64,000 nucleotides of DNA from Oscillospiraceae bacterium (GCA_022800215.1 JAAWPV010000003.1:1-64000); one strand, 5' to 3'. Shown: positions 24,681-35,894, counted from the stretch's first letter. Notes: generated from the letters alone by a model not told the origin. Translations and numbers: made by a program.

Positions 24681-27125
24681 TTGCCCAATCCAAATAACAA
24701 CCGCCAGACCCCGCCGGGAGGGCCGCCCAAACGGAACAATATGGCTCTTGTCTCGGTGGCCCTGTGGACCCTGGCTATCACCATCATTTTTCAGCAGTTT
24801 ATGGGGCGGCAGCAGGACAGCAGATCCACCGAGATCGAGTACGGCGTGTTCCGGCAGATGATCACCGAGGAGAAGGTGGCCTCGGTATCCATGACCTCTG
24901 ACAAGTATGTGATCCGCACCAAGCGGGACGCCGAGGGCAACTACGCCGGGCCGGACACGGAGGTGACGGGGGTCCTCACCGACCCCGCCGCCGAGCTGGA
25001 GGAGGCCCGGGCCGCACTGAAGGAGCTGAGCACCGCCTCCCCGCCCCCCATCACCGACGAGGCGGGCAAGAAACAGTATGACGACGACCTGAGGGCCGCC
25101 CAGGAACGGGTCGTCCAACTGGAGGCCGACTGGGAAAGCGCCCCCACCTATTACTGCGCCCCCATCAGCGACGACAGCCTCATTCTCCTGCTGGATGAGA
25201 AGGGCGTGGTCCACTATGGCTATGAGCCCACCTCCTTCTGGGTCTCCCTCCTGCTGACCGCTCTGCCCACCATCCTCATGGTGGGGCTTTTCGCCCTACT
25301 CATGCGGGGGATGGCCTCCCGAATGGGGGGCATAGGCGGACCCGGCGGCGTGGGCAAAGCCAACGCAAAGGTCTATGTGGAGAAGAAGACGGGGGTCACC
25401 TTCCGGGATGTGGCAGGCCAGGACGAGGCCAAGGAGAGCCTGGTGGAGATCATCGACATCCTCCACAACCCCGGAAAATACACCGAGATCGGGGCCAAGC
25501 TGCCCAAGGGCGCTTTGCTGGTAGGCCCTCCGGGCACCGGCAAGACTCTGCTGGCGAAAGCGGTGGCCGGAGAGGCCAACGTGCCCTTCTTCTCCATCTC
25601 GGGCTCTGACTTTGTGGAGATGTTCGTGGGCGTGGGCGCAAGCCGGGTCCGGGACCTCTTCAAGGAGGCCAGCAAGATGGCCCCCTGCATCATCTTCATC
25701 GACGAGATCGACACCATCGGCAAGAGCCGTGACAACCGCATGGGTGGCAACGATGAGCGGGAACAGACCCTCAACCAGCTTTTGGCGGAGCTGGACGGCT
25801 TCGACCCCACCAAGGGCGTTATCGTTTTAGCCGCCACCAACCGGCCCGAGGTGCTGGATAAGGCCCTTCTCCGCCCCGGACGGTTTGACAGGCGCATCAC
25901 CATTGACCGGCCCAACCTGGCGGGGCGGCTGGCCACCTTGCAGGTCCACACAAGGAACATCAAGCTGGCTGAGGACGTGGACCTCAACAAGATCGCCCTG
26001 GCCACCGCGGGCTGTGTGGGCGCCGACCTTGCAAACCTGGTGAACGAAGCCGCCCTCCGGGCGGTGCGAAAGGGCCGGAAGCTGGTGACCCAGGAGGACC
26101 TGCTTGCCTCCTTCGAGTTTGTCATCGCGGGAAGCGAGAAGAAAAACAGCGTCCTCACCGAGTTTGAAAAGAAGCTGGTGGCCTACCACGAGGTGGGCCA
26201 CGCCATGGTGGCCTACAAGCAGAAGAACGCCGAGCCGGTGCAGAAGATCACCATTGTGCCCCATACGGAAGGCTCTTTGGGCTACACCCTCCTCATGCCC
26301 GAGGAGGACAAGACCAACCTCCGGACCAAGGAGGAGCTCATGGCCCAGATCACGGTCTCCATGGGCGGCCGGGCCGCCGAGGAGGTGGTGATGAACACCA
26401 TGACCAACGGCGCTTCCCAGGATATTCAGGAGGCCACCAACATCGCAAGGAACATGGTGGCCATGTTCGGCATGAGCGAGGAGTTTGGCATGATGGCTTT
26501 GGGCTCCGTCCGAAGCCAGTATCTGGACGGGGGCTACGGCCTGGACTGCGCCCAGGACACCGCCGCCGTCATGGACCGGGCGGTGAAGGCCATTCTGGAC
26601 GTGTGTTACGCCGAGGCGATGAAGGTCATCCGGGAGAACCGGGAGGACATGGACAAGGTGGCGGACTACCTGCTTGCCAAGGAGACCATCACCGGCGGCG
26701 AGATGGTAGCCATCATCGAGGGCCGGGACCCGTCTCTTGTCGAAAACCCCTACGCTTCCACGAAGGGCGAAGAGAAGGGCGGAAGCGATGGGCAACAGCC
26801 GCGCTTGGACCGGAGTGAGGGCGAGCGCAGGGCTGCACCGCGGCCCGGAGACCAGCCCGAATCGGAGGGAAAGCAAGGCTGCGACCTGCCGATCGCGAAG
26901 CCTGACAGCCCGAAGGGCGGAAGCGATGGGCAACAGCCGCGCTTGGACCGGAGTGAGGGCGAGCGGAAGCCCCCGGAGGGGGCTGAAGACCAGCCCGAAA
27001 TTCCCACCCCGCCCCCCTTCTCCTACGATGTGATCGTGGATCCGGAGGTCCCCGCGCCGCCGCCGGAGAAGCCCATAGACGTGGAGCTGCCGCCCATTGA
27101 GGACGGCAGGGACGACGACAAATAA
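24681..27125 (+). CDS. ftsH: ATP-dependent zinc metalloprotease, FtsH family (first copy)
   Basis: The 814-residue membrane protease degrades misfolded or regulatory proteins. An N-terminal span (about 24-40), an extracytoplasmic domain longer than usual with a charged coiled-coil-like part, and a second span (about 176-200) precede the AAA module: GPPGTGKT at 282-289, FIDEID at 339-344, and zinc site HEVGH at 503-507. I start at TTG 24681, 8 bases after AAAGGGGG; the ATG at 24648 lies upstream of the likely transcript start. The tail from about residue 698 to 773 is encoded by two copies of a dispersed repeat element and is absent from normal FtsH. Confidence 0.9.
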   Translation: MPNPNNNRQTPPGGPPKRNNMALVSVALWTLAITIIFQQFMGRQQDSRSTEIEYGVFRQMITEEKVASVSMTSDKYVIRTKRDAEGNYAGPDTEVTGVLTDPAAELEEARAALKELSTASPPPITDEAGKKQYDDDLRAAQERVVQLEADWESAPTYYCAPISDDSLILLLDEKGVVHYGYEPTSFWVSLLLTALPTILMVGLFALLMRGMASRMGGIGGPGGVGKANAKVYVEKKTGVTFRDVAGQDEAKESLVEIIDILHNPGKYTEIGAKLPKGALLVGPPGTGKTLLAKAVAGEANVPFFSISGSDFVEMFVGVGASRVRDLFKEASKMAPCIIFIDEIDTIGKSRDNRMGGNDEREQTLNQLLAELDGFDPTKGVIVLAATNRPEVLDKALLRPGRFDRRITIDRPNLAGRLATLQVHTRNIKLAEDVDLNKIALATAGCVGADLANLVNEAALRAVRKGRKLVTQEDLLASFEFVIAGSEKKNSVLTEFEKKLVAYHEVGHAMVAYKQKNAEPVQKITIVPHTEGSLGYTLLMPEEDKTNLRTKEELMAQITVSMGGRAAEEVVMNTMTNGASQDIQEATNIARNMVAMFGMSEEFGMMALGSVRSQYLDGGYGLDCAQDTAAVMDRAVKAILDVCYAEAMKVIRENREDMDKVADYLLAKETITGGEMVAIIEGRDPSLVENPYASTKGEEKGGSDGQQPRLDRSEGERRAAPRPGDQPESEGKQGCDLPIAKPDSPKGGSDGQQPRLDRSEGERKPPEGAEDQPEIPTPPPFSYDVIVDPEVPAPPPEKPIDVELPPIEDGRDDDK
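26774..26999 (+). repeat. two tandem structured elements, type II, inside the ftsH reading frame (copies G1, G2)
   Basis: G1 (26774-26911) has left end GAAGGGCGGA, terminal stem GCGATGGGCA (26785-26794) pairing with TGCCGATCGC (26887-26896) with one mismatch, and right end GAAGCCTGACAGCCC. G2 (26912-26999) repeats its first 54 bases exactly and is truncated on the right. Both are read through in frame, giving the duplicated peptide [17 protein letters not shown]. Confidence 0.85.
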
Positions 27126-27141
27126 AACAGTCTTGATGAAA

Positions 27142-27174
27142 AAGGGGTGTTTCTACATTAGTAGAAACACCCCT
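27142..27174. terminator. terminator between convergent ftsH and the transglutaminase-like gene
   Basis: A 15-bp stem (AAGGGGTGTTTCTAC / complement) with an ATTA loop. The T-run is on the minus-strand side, so it mainly serves the gene at 27252-28184. Confidence 0.85.
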
Positions 27175-27251
27175 TCCTGTTGCACGTTTCCATACATCCA
27201 AGAAAAATTTTTTCTGTTACAGTTTTGTGACCGGGTCCCATAAGGGGGACA

Positions 27252-28184
27252 TCAATAGGTGTACTGCACCCGGTAATTGCTGTCGTCGGTGACGTAGGAG
27301 AAAATAAACGGGCTGCGCTCGTCGTTGGAGACGAAGGTGGGGTCCAGCCGGGTCCAGGAATCGGCCGCCAGCGGGACAGCGCCGTCCACAAGGCCCTCCG
27401 TTTCGCACCAGACCTCCACCCAGGCATGGTAGAGGTCCCCGGAATCCCCCACCAGGAGCTTACAGGGGATGTTCTGGCTGCGGAGCATGGCGCAGAGAAG
27501 GGCGGCGTAGTCGAAGCAGATGCCCTTCCCCTCCGCCAAAATGTCATCCAGGTCCGGAAGATAGCCGCCCTCCACCGTGGCGGCCTTGTCATCGTCGTAG
27601 GCAAGATGGTCCACCACATAGTCAAAAGCCAGGGCGGTTTTGTCCGCATCCGTCTCCCCCGGCTCCATGACCTCAGCGGCCAGCGTGGTCACAGCCCCGC
27701 CGTAATTGACGAACTGGCTGGGGCGGAGGAAGGGGGCAAATTCGCTTTCCGGCGCCACCGCCAGCTCCAGGCTGTACACCGGGGTATAAAGCTTGTCCGC
27801 CTTGTGCTCCAGCACCTTCAAGGTGTAGGCCCCCTCCCCTTCGGTGAAGGGGAGGGTCTCGTAAAACCCGGCGGCGTTGAGGTCGTAGTTATAATCTTTG
27901 CCGCCCTCTTTGGTGATCTGGACCTTGATGGGCTTGTCCTCCCCGCCGGTGTAGCGGACCCGGACCACGCCCTGGGCCAGGTCGGAAACATCCAACTGAG
28001 CCTTGTCGTTCCGGTAGGGATCGGGGGTGGGCTCCGGCGCAGGAGTTGGGGTGGGGACGGAGTGGGGCCCGGGTTTGACGGTGGTGGGCAAAAAGCCCAG
28101 GCCCCAGAGCAGGGCACATGCCAGCAAAAGAGCCAGGAGGGCCCAGAGAAGGACCGGGGGCTTTATTCGCTTCTTTTGGGACAT
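27252..28184 (-). CDS. membrane-anchored transglutaminase-like protein
   Basis: The 310-residue protein has a short cytosolic N-terminus, one membrane span (about 12-32), a Pro/Thr-rich linker, a beta domain and a C-terminal transglutaminase-like domain. The catalytic triad is visible as Cys in EGKGICFDYAAL, His in LYHAWVEVW and Asp in TRLDPTF. Such extracytoplasmic domains act as proteases or peptide cross-linkers; the substrate is unknown. The ATG at 28184 follows AAGGGGG by 7 bases. It lies downstream of a carbohydrate deacetylase gene, with a hairpin between. Confidence 0.85.
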   Translation of the reverse strand: MSQKKRIKPPVLLWALLALLLACALLWGLGFLPTTVKPGPHSVPTPTPAPEPTPDPYRNDKAQLDVSDLAQGVVRVRYTGGEDKPIKVQITKEGGKDYNYDLNAAGFYETLPFTEGEGAYTLKVLEHKADKLYTPVYSLELAVAPESEFAPFLRPSQFVNYGGAVTTLAAEVMEPGETDADKTALAFDYVVDHLAYDDDKAATVEGGYLPDLDDILAEGKGICFDYAALLCAMLRSQNIPCKLLVGDSGDLYHAWVEVWCETEGLVDGAVPLAADSWTRLDPTFVSNDERSPFIFSYVTDDSNYRVQYTY

Positions 28185-28244
28185 GACAGAGCCCCCTTCC
28201 ACGCAGTTTTCTCCCATTATACCGGGAAAGAGAAAGAAAAGCAA

Positions 28245-28280
28245 GAAGAGCCCGGCGGTTTCCCGCCGGGCTCCTTTTCT
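28245..28280. terminator. terminator after the ChbG/YdjC gene
   Basis: An 11-bp G/C stem GAGCCCGGCGG / CCGCCGGGCTC with a TTTC loop (28248-28273) has T-rich flanks on both strands. Confidence 0.75.
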
Positions 28281-28289
28281 TTTTACGGC

Positions 28290-29105
28290 TCAGGCCTTTA
28301 CCAGGTCGTAATAGGTGATGAGCTCCACGCCGTTGTCGGCGATCCACTTCTTGAGTATGGGGGAGGTCTGGGCCTCGTGGTCCTTCATCCGCTCCAGAGA
28401 GAGGGTGGTAAGACCCATCAGCTCGGCATCCACGAAGCCGGGATGGCCGCCCATGTTTACATACTCCGCCTTCAGGAACTCGTCGGCATGGGCCATAAAG
28501 TTCTCCAGAGGCGTCTTATTGAGCTGGTCCATGGGGTCAAAGACCTTCTTGGTGGAGGCAAGACCGGTGCGGCCCACCAGAGTGTGGAGGGAGATGAAGC
28601 CGAACTTCTCCTGAATGTCGTGGGAGAAGGGGACCCCCTCCTCCTTCACCAGCTGAGCGATGGCTTCCCGGTAGTGTTCATGGCTCAGAGAATGGCCGTG
28701 GAGGTAGCCGGGCTTACAGCCCATCAGCGCCACATAGCGGTCATACTGGGCCCGCAGCTCCCGGTAGACTTCCTCATAGGGGAACATCTCACGGCGGCCC
28801 TCCTCGGTCTGGAACCGGGGGTCCCGGATGCGGACGCCGGAGCGGATGAATTCGCCCTTATCGTCCACCAGGCTGGGAATGGATTTGGGGTCAGCGGCCG
28901 GAGGGCCGGAGACAATGTTGAAGTCGATGCCCAGGCAGGCCTTTTCAAACTCCTTGGCCTTCCACTGCTCAGCCGCCCAGGGGGCCAGGGCCATATTGGT
29001 GAAGAAGCCGGTGTTCCGCAGAGCACCATTTTCAATGGCATCCAAAATGCCGTAAGTAACTGCTTTGGTGAAGCCGTAGTCGTCGCCTTGCGTCAGTAAC
29101 TTCAT
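28290..29105 (-). CDS. ChbG/YdjC family carbohydrate deacetylase
   Basis: The 271-residue protein has the YdjC metal and catalytic motifs: GDDYGFTKAVTYGILD at the N-terminus (Asp ligands), LGIDFNIVSGPP, and GYLHGHSLSHEHYREAI with the metal-binding histidines. Members remove N-acetyl groups from small chitooligosaccharides or related sugars. The ATG is 7 bases after AAAGGAGG. It is transcribed alone; no chitobiose transport genes are nearby, so the substrate is open. Confidence 0.9.
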   Translation of the reverse strand: MKLLTQGDDYGFTKAVTYGILDAIENGALRNTGFFTNMALAPWAAEQWKAKEFEKACLGIDFNIVSGPPAADPKSIPSLVDDKGEFIRSGVRIRDPRFQTEEGRREMFPYEEVYRELRAQYDRYVALMGCKPGYLHGHSLSHEHYREAIAQLVKEEGVPFSHDIQEKFGFISLHTLVGRTGLASTKKVFDPMDQLNKTPLENFMAHADEFLKAEYVNMGGHPGFVDAELMGLTTLSLERMKDHEAQTSPILKKWIADNGVELITYYDLVKA

Positions 29106-29250
29106 AAAAAATCCTCCTTTGATTTTGGCCGTCTTTGGACAAATTGCCTAATTCTTATGATACCCTTCCCTCCGGTTTTTGTCAAAGAGTTTTTCTTTCA
29201 TGAAGATAGGGAAATGAAATGTTTTGCTCCGGGAGTGTACGGGGGATAAA

Positions 29251-29283
29251 GCAAGCCCGGCGGGAGGTCCCGCCGGGCTTGCT
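29251..29283. terminator. original groESL terminator
   Basis: A 14-bp perfect stem GCAAGCCCGGCGGG / CCCGCCGGGCTTGC with an AGGT loop. It lies beyond the displaced second copy of the groEL end, which suggests it was the terminator before the insertion at 29349. Confidence 0.8.
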
Positions 29284-29294
29284 GGTTTTTGTTG

Positions 29295-29348
29295 TTTCTT
29301 AGTACATGCCGCCCATATCAGGAGCGGGAGCGGCGGGAGCGGGGGGCT
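29295..29348 (-). pseudogene. duplicate of the groEL 3' end
   Basis: These 54 bases match the true groEL end at 29508-29561 with a single difference and include the stop codon and the codons for the DMGGMY tail. They lie beyond the insert at 29349-29507, next to the terminator, so the insertion left one gene end on each side. Confidence 0.85.
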
Positions 29349-29507
29349 GCGTCAGGGCAAGCTGCGCATCCTTCGCTTCCGGGCTAAGGGGCACCCGAAA
29401 GCTCACTCGCTCCGCTGCCCCTCCTTTCCCCACAAAAGCTGAGGACCGCTTTTGCGGGGACCCCTTTCATAAGCCCTCGCCCCCTGTTTGGGGAAATTTA
29501 TGGGTTA
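29349..29507 (+). repeat. structured insert, type III, behind groEL
   Basis: The core 29355-29464 matches the tRNA spacer at 53929-54029: terminal stem GGGCA / TGCCC (there GACACA / TGTGTC), the common core with CGCTTCCGG ... CCGAAAGCTC, then CCTTTCCCCA and a hairpin AAAAGC / GCTTTT closed by CCCC / GGGG with a compensated C-G to G-C pair. It is flanked by the 54-bp duplicated groEL ends. No frame of useful length exists inside. Confidence 0.75.
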
Positions 29508-29511
29508 TTTC

Positions 29512-31140
<1,629 letters not shown>

Positions 31141-31150
31141 TTACCTCCTA

Positions 31151-31208
31151 TTATTCAACAATAGCAAGAATGTCGCCCTGGCGGACGATGGTGTACTCCT
31201 CGCCGTCC
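31151..31208 (-). pseudogene. duplicate of the groES 3' end
   Basis: These 58 bases align with the groES end at 31383-31440: the last 36 are identical and the first 22 differ at six positions, nearly all silent (the peptide ends GDILAIVE instead of GDILAVVE). It lies beyond the insert at 31209-31382, right before the groEL ribosome-binding site, and looks like the original groES end. Confidence 0.85.
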
Positions 31209-31382
31209 GTCCCATGAAATCTCTGATTTCATGGGAACCCTATGGATTTAAAATGCTCGGTCGGAATGAATCCTCCCTCCGCAATTCTCCGCCGCTTTCT
31301 GCGGCTCCGAATTTACGGTGCTTATCGCACCGCCCCATCTGCGATGGGGCCCCAAGGTGGACGGTTCCGCTTCCGAAACGTT
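31209..31382 (-). repeat. structured insert between the duplicated groES ends
   Basis: The 174 bases contain at least four perfect hairpins on the minus strand: CCCCATCGCAGATGGGG, CGGTGCGATAAGCACCG, GCCGCAGAAAGCGGC and CCCATGAAATC-AGA-GATTTCATGGG. No reading frame. It lies inside the groES-groEL transcript and is flanked by 58-bp duplications of the groES end. It is not a sequence match to the type I or II elements but behaves the same way. Confidence 0.7.
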
Positions 31383-31744
<362 letters not shown>

Positions 31745-31755
31745 CCGCAAGTATG

Positions 31756-31784
31756 ATAATACCTCTTCCAGCCAAAAAAATCAA
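31756..31784 (-). promoter_or_regulatory. groESL promoter
   Basis: On the minus strand TTGATT (31779-31784) and TATTAT (31756-31761) are 17 bases apart and sit just upstream of the CIRCE palindrome. Confidence 0.75.
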
Positions 31785-31832
31785 CCCCCTTTTTGGAAAA
31801 AGAAGGTCAATTTTCAAAAATTCAATTTTTGT

Positions 31833-32771
31833 TCACAAAGTGGCCCCGGCGGCAACGGGCTTTGCGCCGTAATTCACCCCCAGGGGATAAAAGAAATTGA
31901 TCTTCCTTTCCGACCTCCGAACAGTGAAGCTGCGGCCGTACATACTCTCGCCGTCCACCACCGCTACCAGTTCCTTTTCAGAGGAGAAGGTGACCTCCTC
32001 CCCGTGGTAGGAACGGACAAGCTCCGGAGGACACTCCTTGTAGCGGCCCGAGGAATATTTGCCGATGTATTTCGCCAGCAGAGGCATGGAGATGTCCCCG
32101 ATGAAAAGCATATCCAGCACTCCGTCATCGGGCATGGCCTCGGGCACCGGGTAAAACCCGCCGCCGTAGTAGCGGCCGTTGCAGACGCACAAAATGGTGG
32201 TGGGGCCCTCATAATGGATAGGGCCCATGTCCACCTTCATGGGATGGGAAAGGCCTTTGGTAAGTTTATCCGCCAGGGAGAGGACATAGGCCCCTGTGCC
32301 GCTGACCAAAGGCAGCCGCTTGAACCGGGCAACATCGGCAGCCACCCGGGCATCAATACCGGCACACACCGTATTGATGCCCAGAAGGCCGTTGCAGTCC
32401 ATCAGGTCCATAGCAGCCTGGGGACCTTCCAGCAGCAATTCCAGCCGAGCAAACTGCTTCCGACCCTCCTTGCCGAAGATACGGAGAAAATCGTTGCCCG
32501 TGCCCAGAGGCACGTTGGTGATGGCGGCGTTTTCAAATCCCGCCGCGCCGTTCACCACCTCGTTGAGGGTGCCGTCCCCGCCGCAGGCATAGATACGTAC
32601 CTCGTCCCCCACCTGGGCAGCCTCCAGGGCCATACGCCGGGCGTCGCCGGCGGCGGTGGTGGGATACGCCTCATAAGCGTTCCTGGGAAGAAGCCGGCGG
32701 ATCTGCTCCAGCAGGTGCTGGACGCTGTTCCGCTTGCCCGCCATGGGGTTGACGATAAATACATGTCTCAT
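31833..32771 (-). CDS. diacylglycerol/lipid kinase family protein
   Basis: The 312-residue protein is a DagK-type lipid kinase. It shows the N-terminal IVNPMAGKRNSV block, the nucleotide-binding GGDGTLNEVVNG at about 65-76, and PLGTGNDFLRIFG at about 88-100. The soluble DgkB-like enzymes phosphorylate diacylglycerol or related lipids for phospholipid recycling. Its ATG overlaps the stop of the SLH protein by four bases, so it is the third gene of a coupled operon starting at 35037. It runs convergent to nothing; groESL transcription starts away from its end. Confidence 0.9.
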   Translation of the reverse strand: MRHVFIVNPMAGKRNSVQHLLEQIRRLLPRNAYEAYPTTAAGDARRMALEAAQVGDEVRIYACGGDGTLNEVVNGAAGFENAAITNVPLGTGNDFLRIFGKEGRKQFARLELLLEGPQAAMDLMDCNGLLGINTVCAGIDARVAADVARFKRLPLVSGTGAYVLSLADKLTKGLSHPMKVDMGPIHYEGPTTILCVCNGRYYGGGFYPVPEAMPDDGVLDMLFIGDISMPLLAKYIGKYSSGRYKECPPELVRSYHGEEVTFSSEKELVAVVDGESMYGRSFTVRRSERKINFFYPLGVNYGAKPVAAGATL

Positions 32772-33898
32772 CGAAACAAATCCACCCTTTGCTCTGGTCT
32801 CGCCAGCCGGGCGGCCAGCGCGGCGGCCTCGGCCCGGGTGACGGGGTTGTCAGGACAGAAGGAAAGGTCGGTATCCACGCCGGTCAAAATGCCTTTCACA
32901 TAAAGGCTGTATATGGCCCCGGCGGCCGGGTCGGCGGCGGTCACATCCTTCACCGCGGCCATGACCCGCACCAGGCTGTTGCGCTGGGGCAGGCTTTTGG
33001 CAAGCTGGGTGGCGCCGAAGACCTGGGCCAGCTCCCGACGGGTGATCTGCCGGGCGTAGTCGTCAAACTGGGTGCCGGAGATGATGCTGCTGGCCAGACA
33101 GTAGTTCACAGCGTCGGTATACCAGGGGTCAGACAGGTGGGCGGTGGTGTGGAAATCGTCGCCCATGTAGCGGGAGTCCATGTTGGCGGCCATCTGAAGG
33201 GCCTCAGCCACGGTTACCGCCCGGCTGGGCTCAAAGAGGCCGTTTCCGGTGCCCGACATGATCCCCGTGTTGTAGGCGATATCCGCCCAGAGGGAGAACC
33301 AGTCGGCGCCCTTCACATCGCTGTAATTGGGCAGCAGGCCCCGGGTCAGCAGGAAGTGACTGCCGGGCACATTCATGGCGCTGAGCACCCCGGGGAGCTG
33401 GAAAAGGGGCACCACCGTCCGCCCCCCTTGCTTATCCGTAAGAAACAGAGCGTCCAAGCCGCCGCTCTTCCCCGTCTCCACCGAGGCGTAGACGATAGGG
33501 TAGACCTCCTGGGTCCGCTTACCGTCGGCATTCAGGTGGGGCACGATGTTCACCACGCCCCAGCTATCTCCCTTCTGGGCAATGTAAAGCCCGTGGGCCA
33601 TGGGCAGAAGGCTGTCATACTCGGGCTGGATGAGATACCTGCCGTCAGGCCGGATGACTCCCATTTTGCCGCTCAGGTTCACCGCCGCCATGCCCAGAGA
33701 GAAGGACACCACCGAATTATATTGAAAGGGGATGGCGATATTCCCACTGCCGTCGGCAAAACCCCATTTTCCATCCTCCTCGGCCTGGGCGTAGCCCTCG
33801 CTGTAGCCGTAGACCGTGTAGGCCTTTGCCCCAGGCAGAGCGGAGGAGAGAAGGCAGAGGGCAAGGCTCAGAGCCAGAACTGTTCTCCTTTTTTTCAT
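32768..33898 (-). CDS. exported WG-repeat and S-layer-homology protein
   Basis: The 376-residue protein has a clear signal peptide (MKKRRTVLALSLALCLLSSA, cleavage near AKA). Residues 30-110 contain WG-type repeats (DGKWGFADGSGNIAIPFQYN, SGKMGVIRPDGRYLIQPEYD). The C-terminal 190 residues carry three SLH-like modules (WADIAYNTGIMSG..., DPWYTDAVNYCLASSIISG..., YSLYVKGILTG...), which bind cell-wall polymers. It overlaps both neighbours by four bases. Sandwiching between an RNA methyltransferase and a lipid kinase gives no clear functional hint. Confidence 0.85.
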   Translation of the reverse strand: MKKRRTVLALSLALCLLSSALPGAKAYTVYGYSEGYAQAEEDGKWGFADGSGNIAIPFQYNSVVSFSLGMAAVNLSGKMGVIRPDGRYLIQPEYDSLLPMAHGLYIAQKGDSWGVVNIVPHLNADGKRTQEVYPIVYASVETGKSGGLDALFLTDKQGGRTVVPLFQLPGVLSAMNVPGSHFLLTRGLLPNYSDVKGADWFSLWADIAYNTGIMSGTGNGLFEPSRAVTVAEALQMAANMDSRYMGDDFHTTAHLSDPWYTDAVNYCLASSIISGTQFDDYARQITRRELAQVFGATQLAKSLPQRNSLVRVMAAVKDVTAADPAAGAIYSLYVKGILTGVDTDLSFCPDNPVTRAEAAALAARLARPEQRVDLFR

Positions 33899-35037
33899 CC
33901 CCTTGCCCCCTTTTTGTCAAAATATTGGAACAGGTCGCATTTCAGCATCCCGTTATAAAGCTTCCGCTTCTTGTCCGCCGTCCTCCCGAAAGTCCGCTCG
34001 AACTCCGTATGGGAGGAGAGCAGGTAAAGGCTCCAGCCGGGGGGCATCTGCCGCCAGGCCCGCCCGAAGGCGGCGTAGAGCTTTTCGGCCTCCCCCCTGT
34101 CGGAGAGCCGCTCGCCGTAGGGCGGATTGGTGACCACCTTGCCGGAGGGCTCCGAAGGGGCAAACTGGGTGGCGTCGGCCTCTTCAAACCGAAGGGTGTC
34201 AGCCACCCCGGCCTTTCGGGCGTTGGCCTTGGCCAAAGATACCGCTTTGGGGTCGATGTCGCTGCCCAGAATATCGTAATCGCCGTGGTACTCCAGGTCT
34301 TTGGCCCGGTCAACTTCCTGGCTCCAAAGCCTCTTGTCCAGACTCTTCCACCGTTGGGCGGCAAAGGAGCGGGAAAGGCCCGGGGCCCGGTTTTTGGCAA
34401 TCAACGCGGCCTCGATGGGGATGGTGCCTGAGCCGCAGAAGGGGTCCCGGAAGGGGTCCTTGCCCCGGTAGTGGGACAGGAGCACCATGCCGGCGGCCAA
34501 AGTCTCCCGCAGGGGGGCGGCCACCCCCTCCGCCCGGTAGCCCCGCTTGTGGAGAGAGGGGCCGGTGGTATCCAAGAAAAGCTCGGCTGTATCCTTCATA
34601 ATGGAAAACCGGATCTGGTAAAGGCCCTCCATCTCCGGGAGAGTTTGGATATGATAGACTTCTCCCAGCCGGGTGGCAGCAGCCTTCTTGATGATCCTCT
34701 GGCAGGCGGGGATGGACTGGAGGGCAGAATTTAAGCTGTGGCCCGCCTGAACGGGGAAAGCCCCGTCCTTGGGGATAAACTGCTCCCAGGGGAGGGCCTT
34801 CACCCCCTCGAAAAGGGCGTCAAAGGCGGAGGCCTCAAACCGGCCCAGCCGGAGAAGCACCCGCTCGCCGGTACGCAGGCACAAATTGGCCCGGACCAGA
34901 AGGGCAGGGTCGTACTCACAGAGCACCCGGCCATTCTCTGCCCGGACGTCTTGCGCCCCCATCCGCTTCAGCTCCTCGGCACAGATCCCCTCCAGGCCGA
35001 AGAGAGTAGGCACCGCAAGGCAAAGCGCCTCCATCAT
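33895..35037 (-). CDS. THUMP-domain RNA guanine-N2-methyltransferase (RlmL/RlmK-N like)
   Basis: The 380-residue protein has an N-terminal ferredoxin-like/THUMP region (1-165) and a class I methyltransferase with DPFCGSGTIPIEAALIA (SAM motif), GSDIDPKAV and the catalytic NPPYGERL. These mark the YpsC/RlmL-N family that methylates a guanine in 23S rRNA. GGAGGTGG precedes the ATG. It is the first gene of a three-gene operon with overlapping starts and stops. Confidence 0.9.
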   Translation of the reverse strand: MMEALCLAVPTLFGLEGICAEELKRMGAQDVRAENGRVLCEYDPALLVRANLCLRTGERVLLRLGRFEASAFDALFEGVKALPWEQFIPKDGAFPVQAGHSLNSALQSIPACQRIIKKAAATRLGEVYHIQTLPEMEGLYQIRFSIMKDTAELFLDTTGPSLHKRGYRAEGVAAPLRETLAAGMVLLSHYRGKDPFRDPFCGSGTIPIEAALIAKNRAPGLSRSFAAQRWKSLDKRLWSQEVDRAKDLEYHGDYDILGSDIDPKAVSLAKANARKAGVADTLRFEEADATQFAPSEPSGKVVTNPPYGERLSDRGEAEKLYAAFGRAWRQMPPGWSLYLLSSHTEFERTFGRTADKKRKLYNGMLKCDLFQYFDKKGARG

Positions 35038-35410
35038 TCCACCTCCGTTTCCCCTATTTTTTTATTCTCACTTTATTTTGACGAAATTCGGGTCAAAATG
35101 TTCCCTCTTATTATAACGGTATGCGGGCGGTTTTGCAATTCTTTTTCCGCATAAAATGCACCGGAGCGAAAAGTCTCTCCCTCCCTTCCCTTTTCAGATA
35201 TTAAAAATGAGAATAAATTAGTATTCGTGAGAATATGATAGAATAGAATAGATTTTCATTCTTTTTGTGCTCCTCCTCCCCCCTCCTTTTCCCTGCCCAC
35301 CCCTCCCGGGCCCAAAATCAGCGTGACAAAGCCGGACTTTTTGTGTATAATAAGCTCAAGTTCAGGAACTGAACACGCCCCACAAATCTCAAACAGAAAG
35401 AAAGGAGCTG
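35038..35410. other. 373-base intergenic region with the nfeD promoter
   Basis: This divergent spacer is A/T-rich near the methyltransferase start. GTGACA at 35323-35328 and TATAAT at 35346-35351 (17-base spacing) form a good promoter for nfeD. A pyrimidine-rich tract covers 35267-35310. I see no RNA gene, ORF or repeat element in the remainder. Confidence 0.6.
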
Positions 35411-35854
35411 ATGGCTGTGCCTTGGTTGCCAAGTGTGATCTGGCTGGTGCTGCTGGTGGTATTCGCCGTTGTGGAGGCCGTGACGGTGGGCCTTGCGTCC
35501 ATCTGGTTCGCAGCGGGAGCCCTGGCGGCTCTCCTGTCCACCTTCTTCACCGACAACATCTGGATCCAGATCTTCCTCTTCGTCCTGGTCTCGGCGGTGA
35601 CCCTCATCGCCCTGCGGCCCCTAGCGAAGAAGTACGTCACCCCCAAGGAAGTCCATACCAACGCTGACCGGGTCATCGGCCGGGAGGCCGTGGTCACGGA
35701 GGATATCGACAACCTGACCGCTGTCGGAGCCGTCAAAATTTTTGGAGTCCTCTGGACCGCCCGCTCAGCAGATGACGACCCCATCCCGGCGGGGAGCACC
35801 GTCACCGTCAAGGAAATCGACGGGGTAAAGTTAGTGGTTGCAAAGAAGGGGTAA
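35411..35854 (+). CDS. NfeD-like membrane protein
   Basis: The 147-residue protein has two or three N-terminal membrane spans (about 8-75) followed by a soluble OB-fold domain (VIGREAVVTEDIDNLTAVGAVKIFGVLWTARSAD), the NfeD C-terminal domain. Short NfeD proteins work with an SPFH/flotillin partner in membrane microdomains and quality control. The SPFH gene follows 91 bases later in the same operon. AAAGGAGC precedes the ATG. Confidence 0.9.
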   Translation: MAVPWLPSVIWLVLLVVFAVVEAVTVGLASIWFAAGALAALLSTFFTDNIWIQIFLFVLVSAVTLIALRPLAKKYVTPKEVHTNADRVIGREAVVTEDIDNLTAVGAVKIFGVLWTARSADDDPIPAGSTVTVKEIDGVKLVVAKKG

Positions 35855-35867
35855 AGCCCTGTCTCCT

Positions 35868-35894
35868 GGCGGGTTTGGAACCCACCCCTACGAA
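35868..35894 (+). repeat. short GC-rich hairpin repeat, copy 2
   Basis: GGCGGGTTTGGAACCC followed by ACCCCTACGAA matches the sequence at 2071-2097. It sits between nfeD and the SPFH gene. Confidence 0.6.

Noticed and set aside
26774..26999. CRISPR-like array of repeats
   Set aside because: Only two copies, very long repeat units, no uniform spacers, coding and in frame; no cas genes nearby.
31151..31208. A second groES gene
   Set aside because: Only the last 19 codons are present with no start; it is a duplicated gene end.
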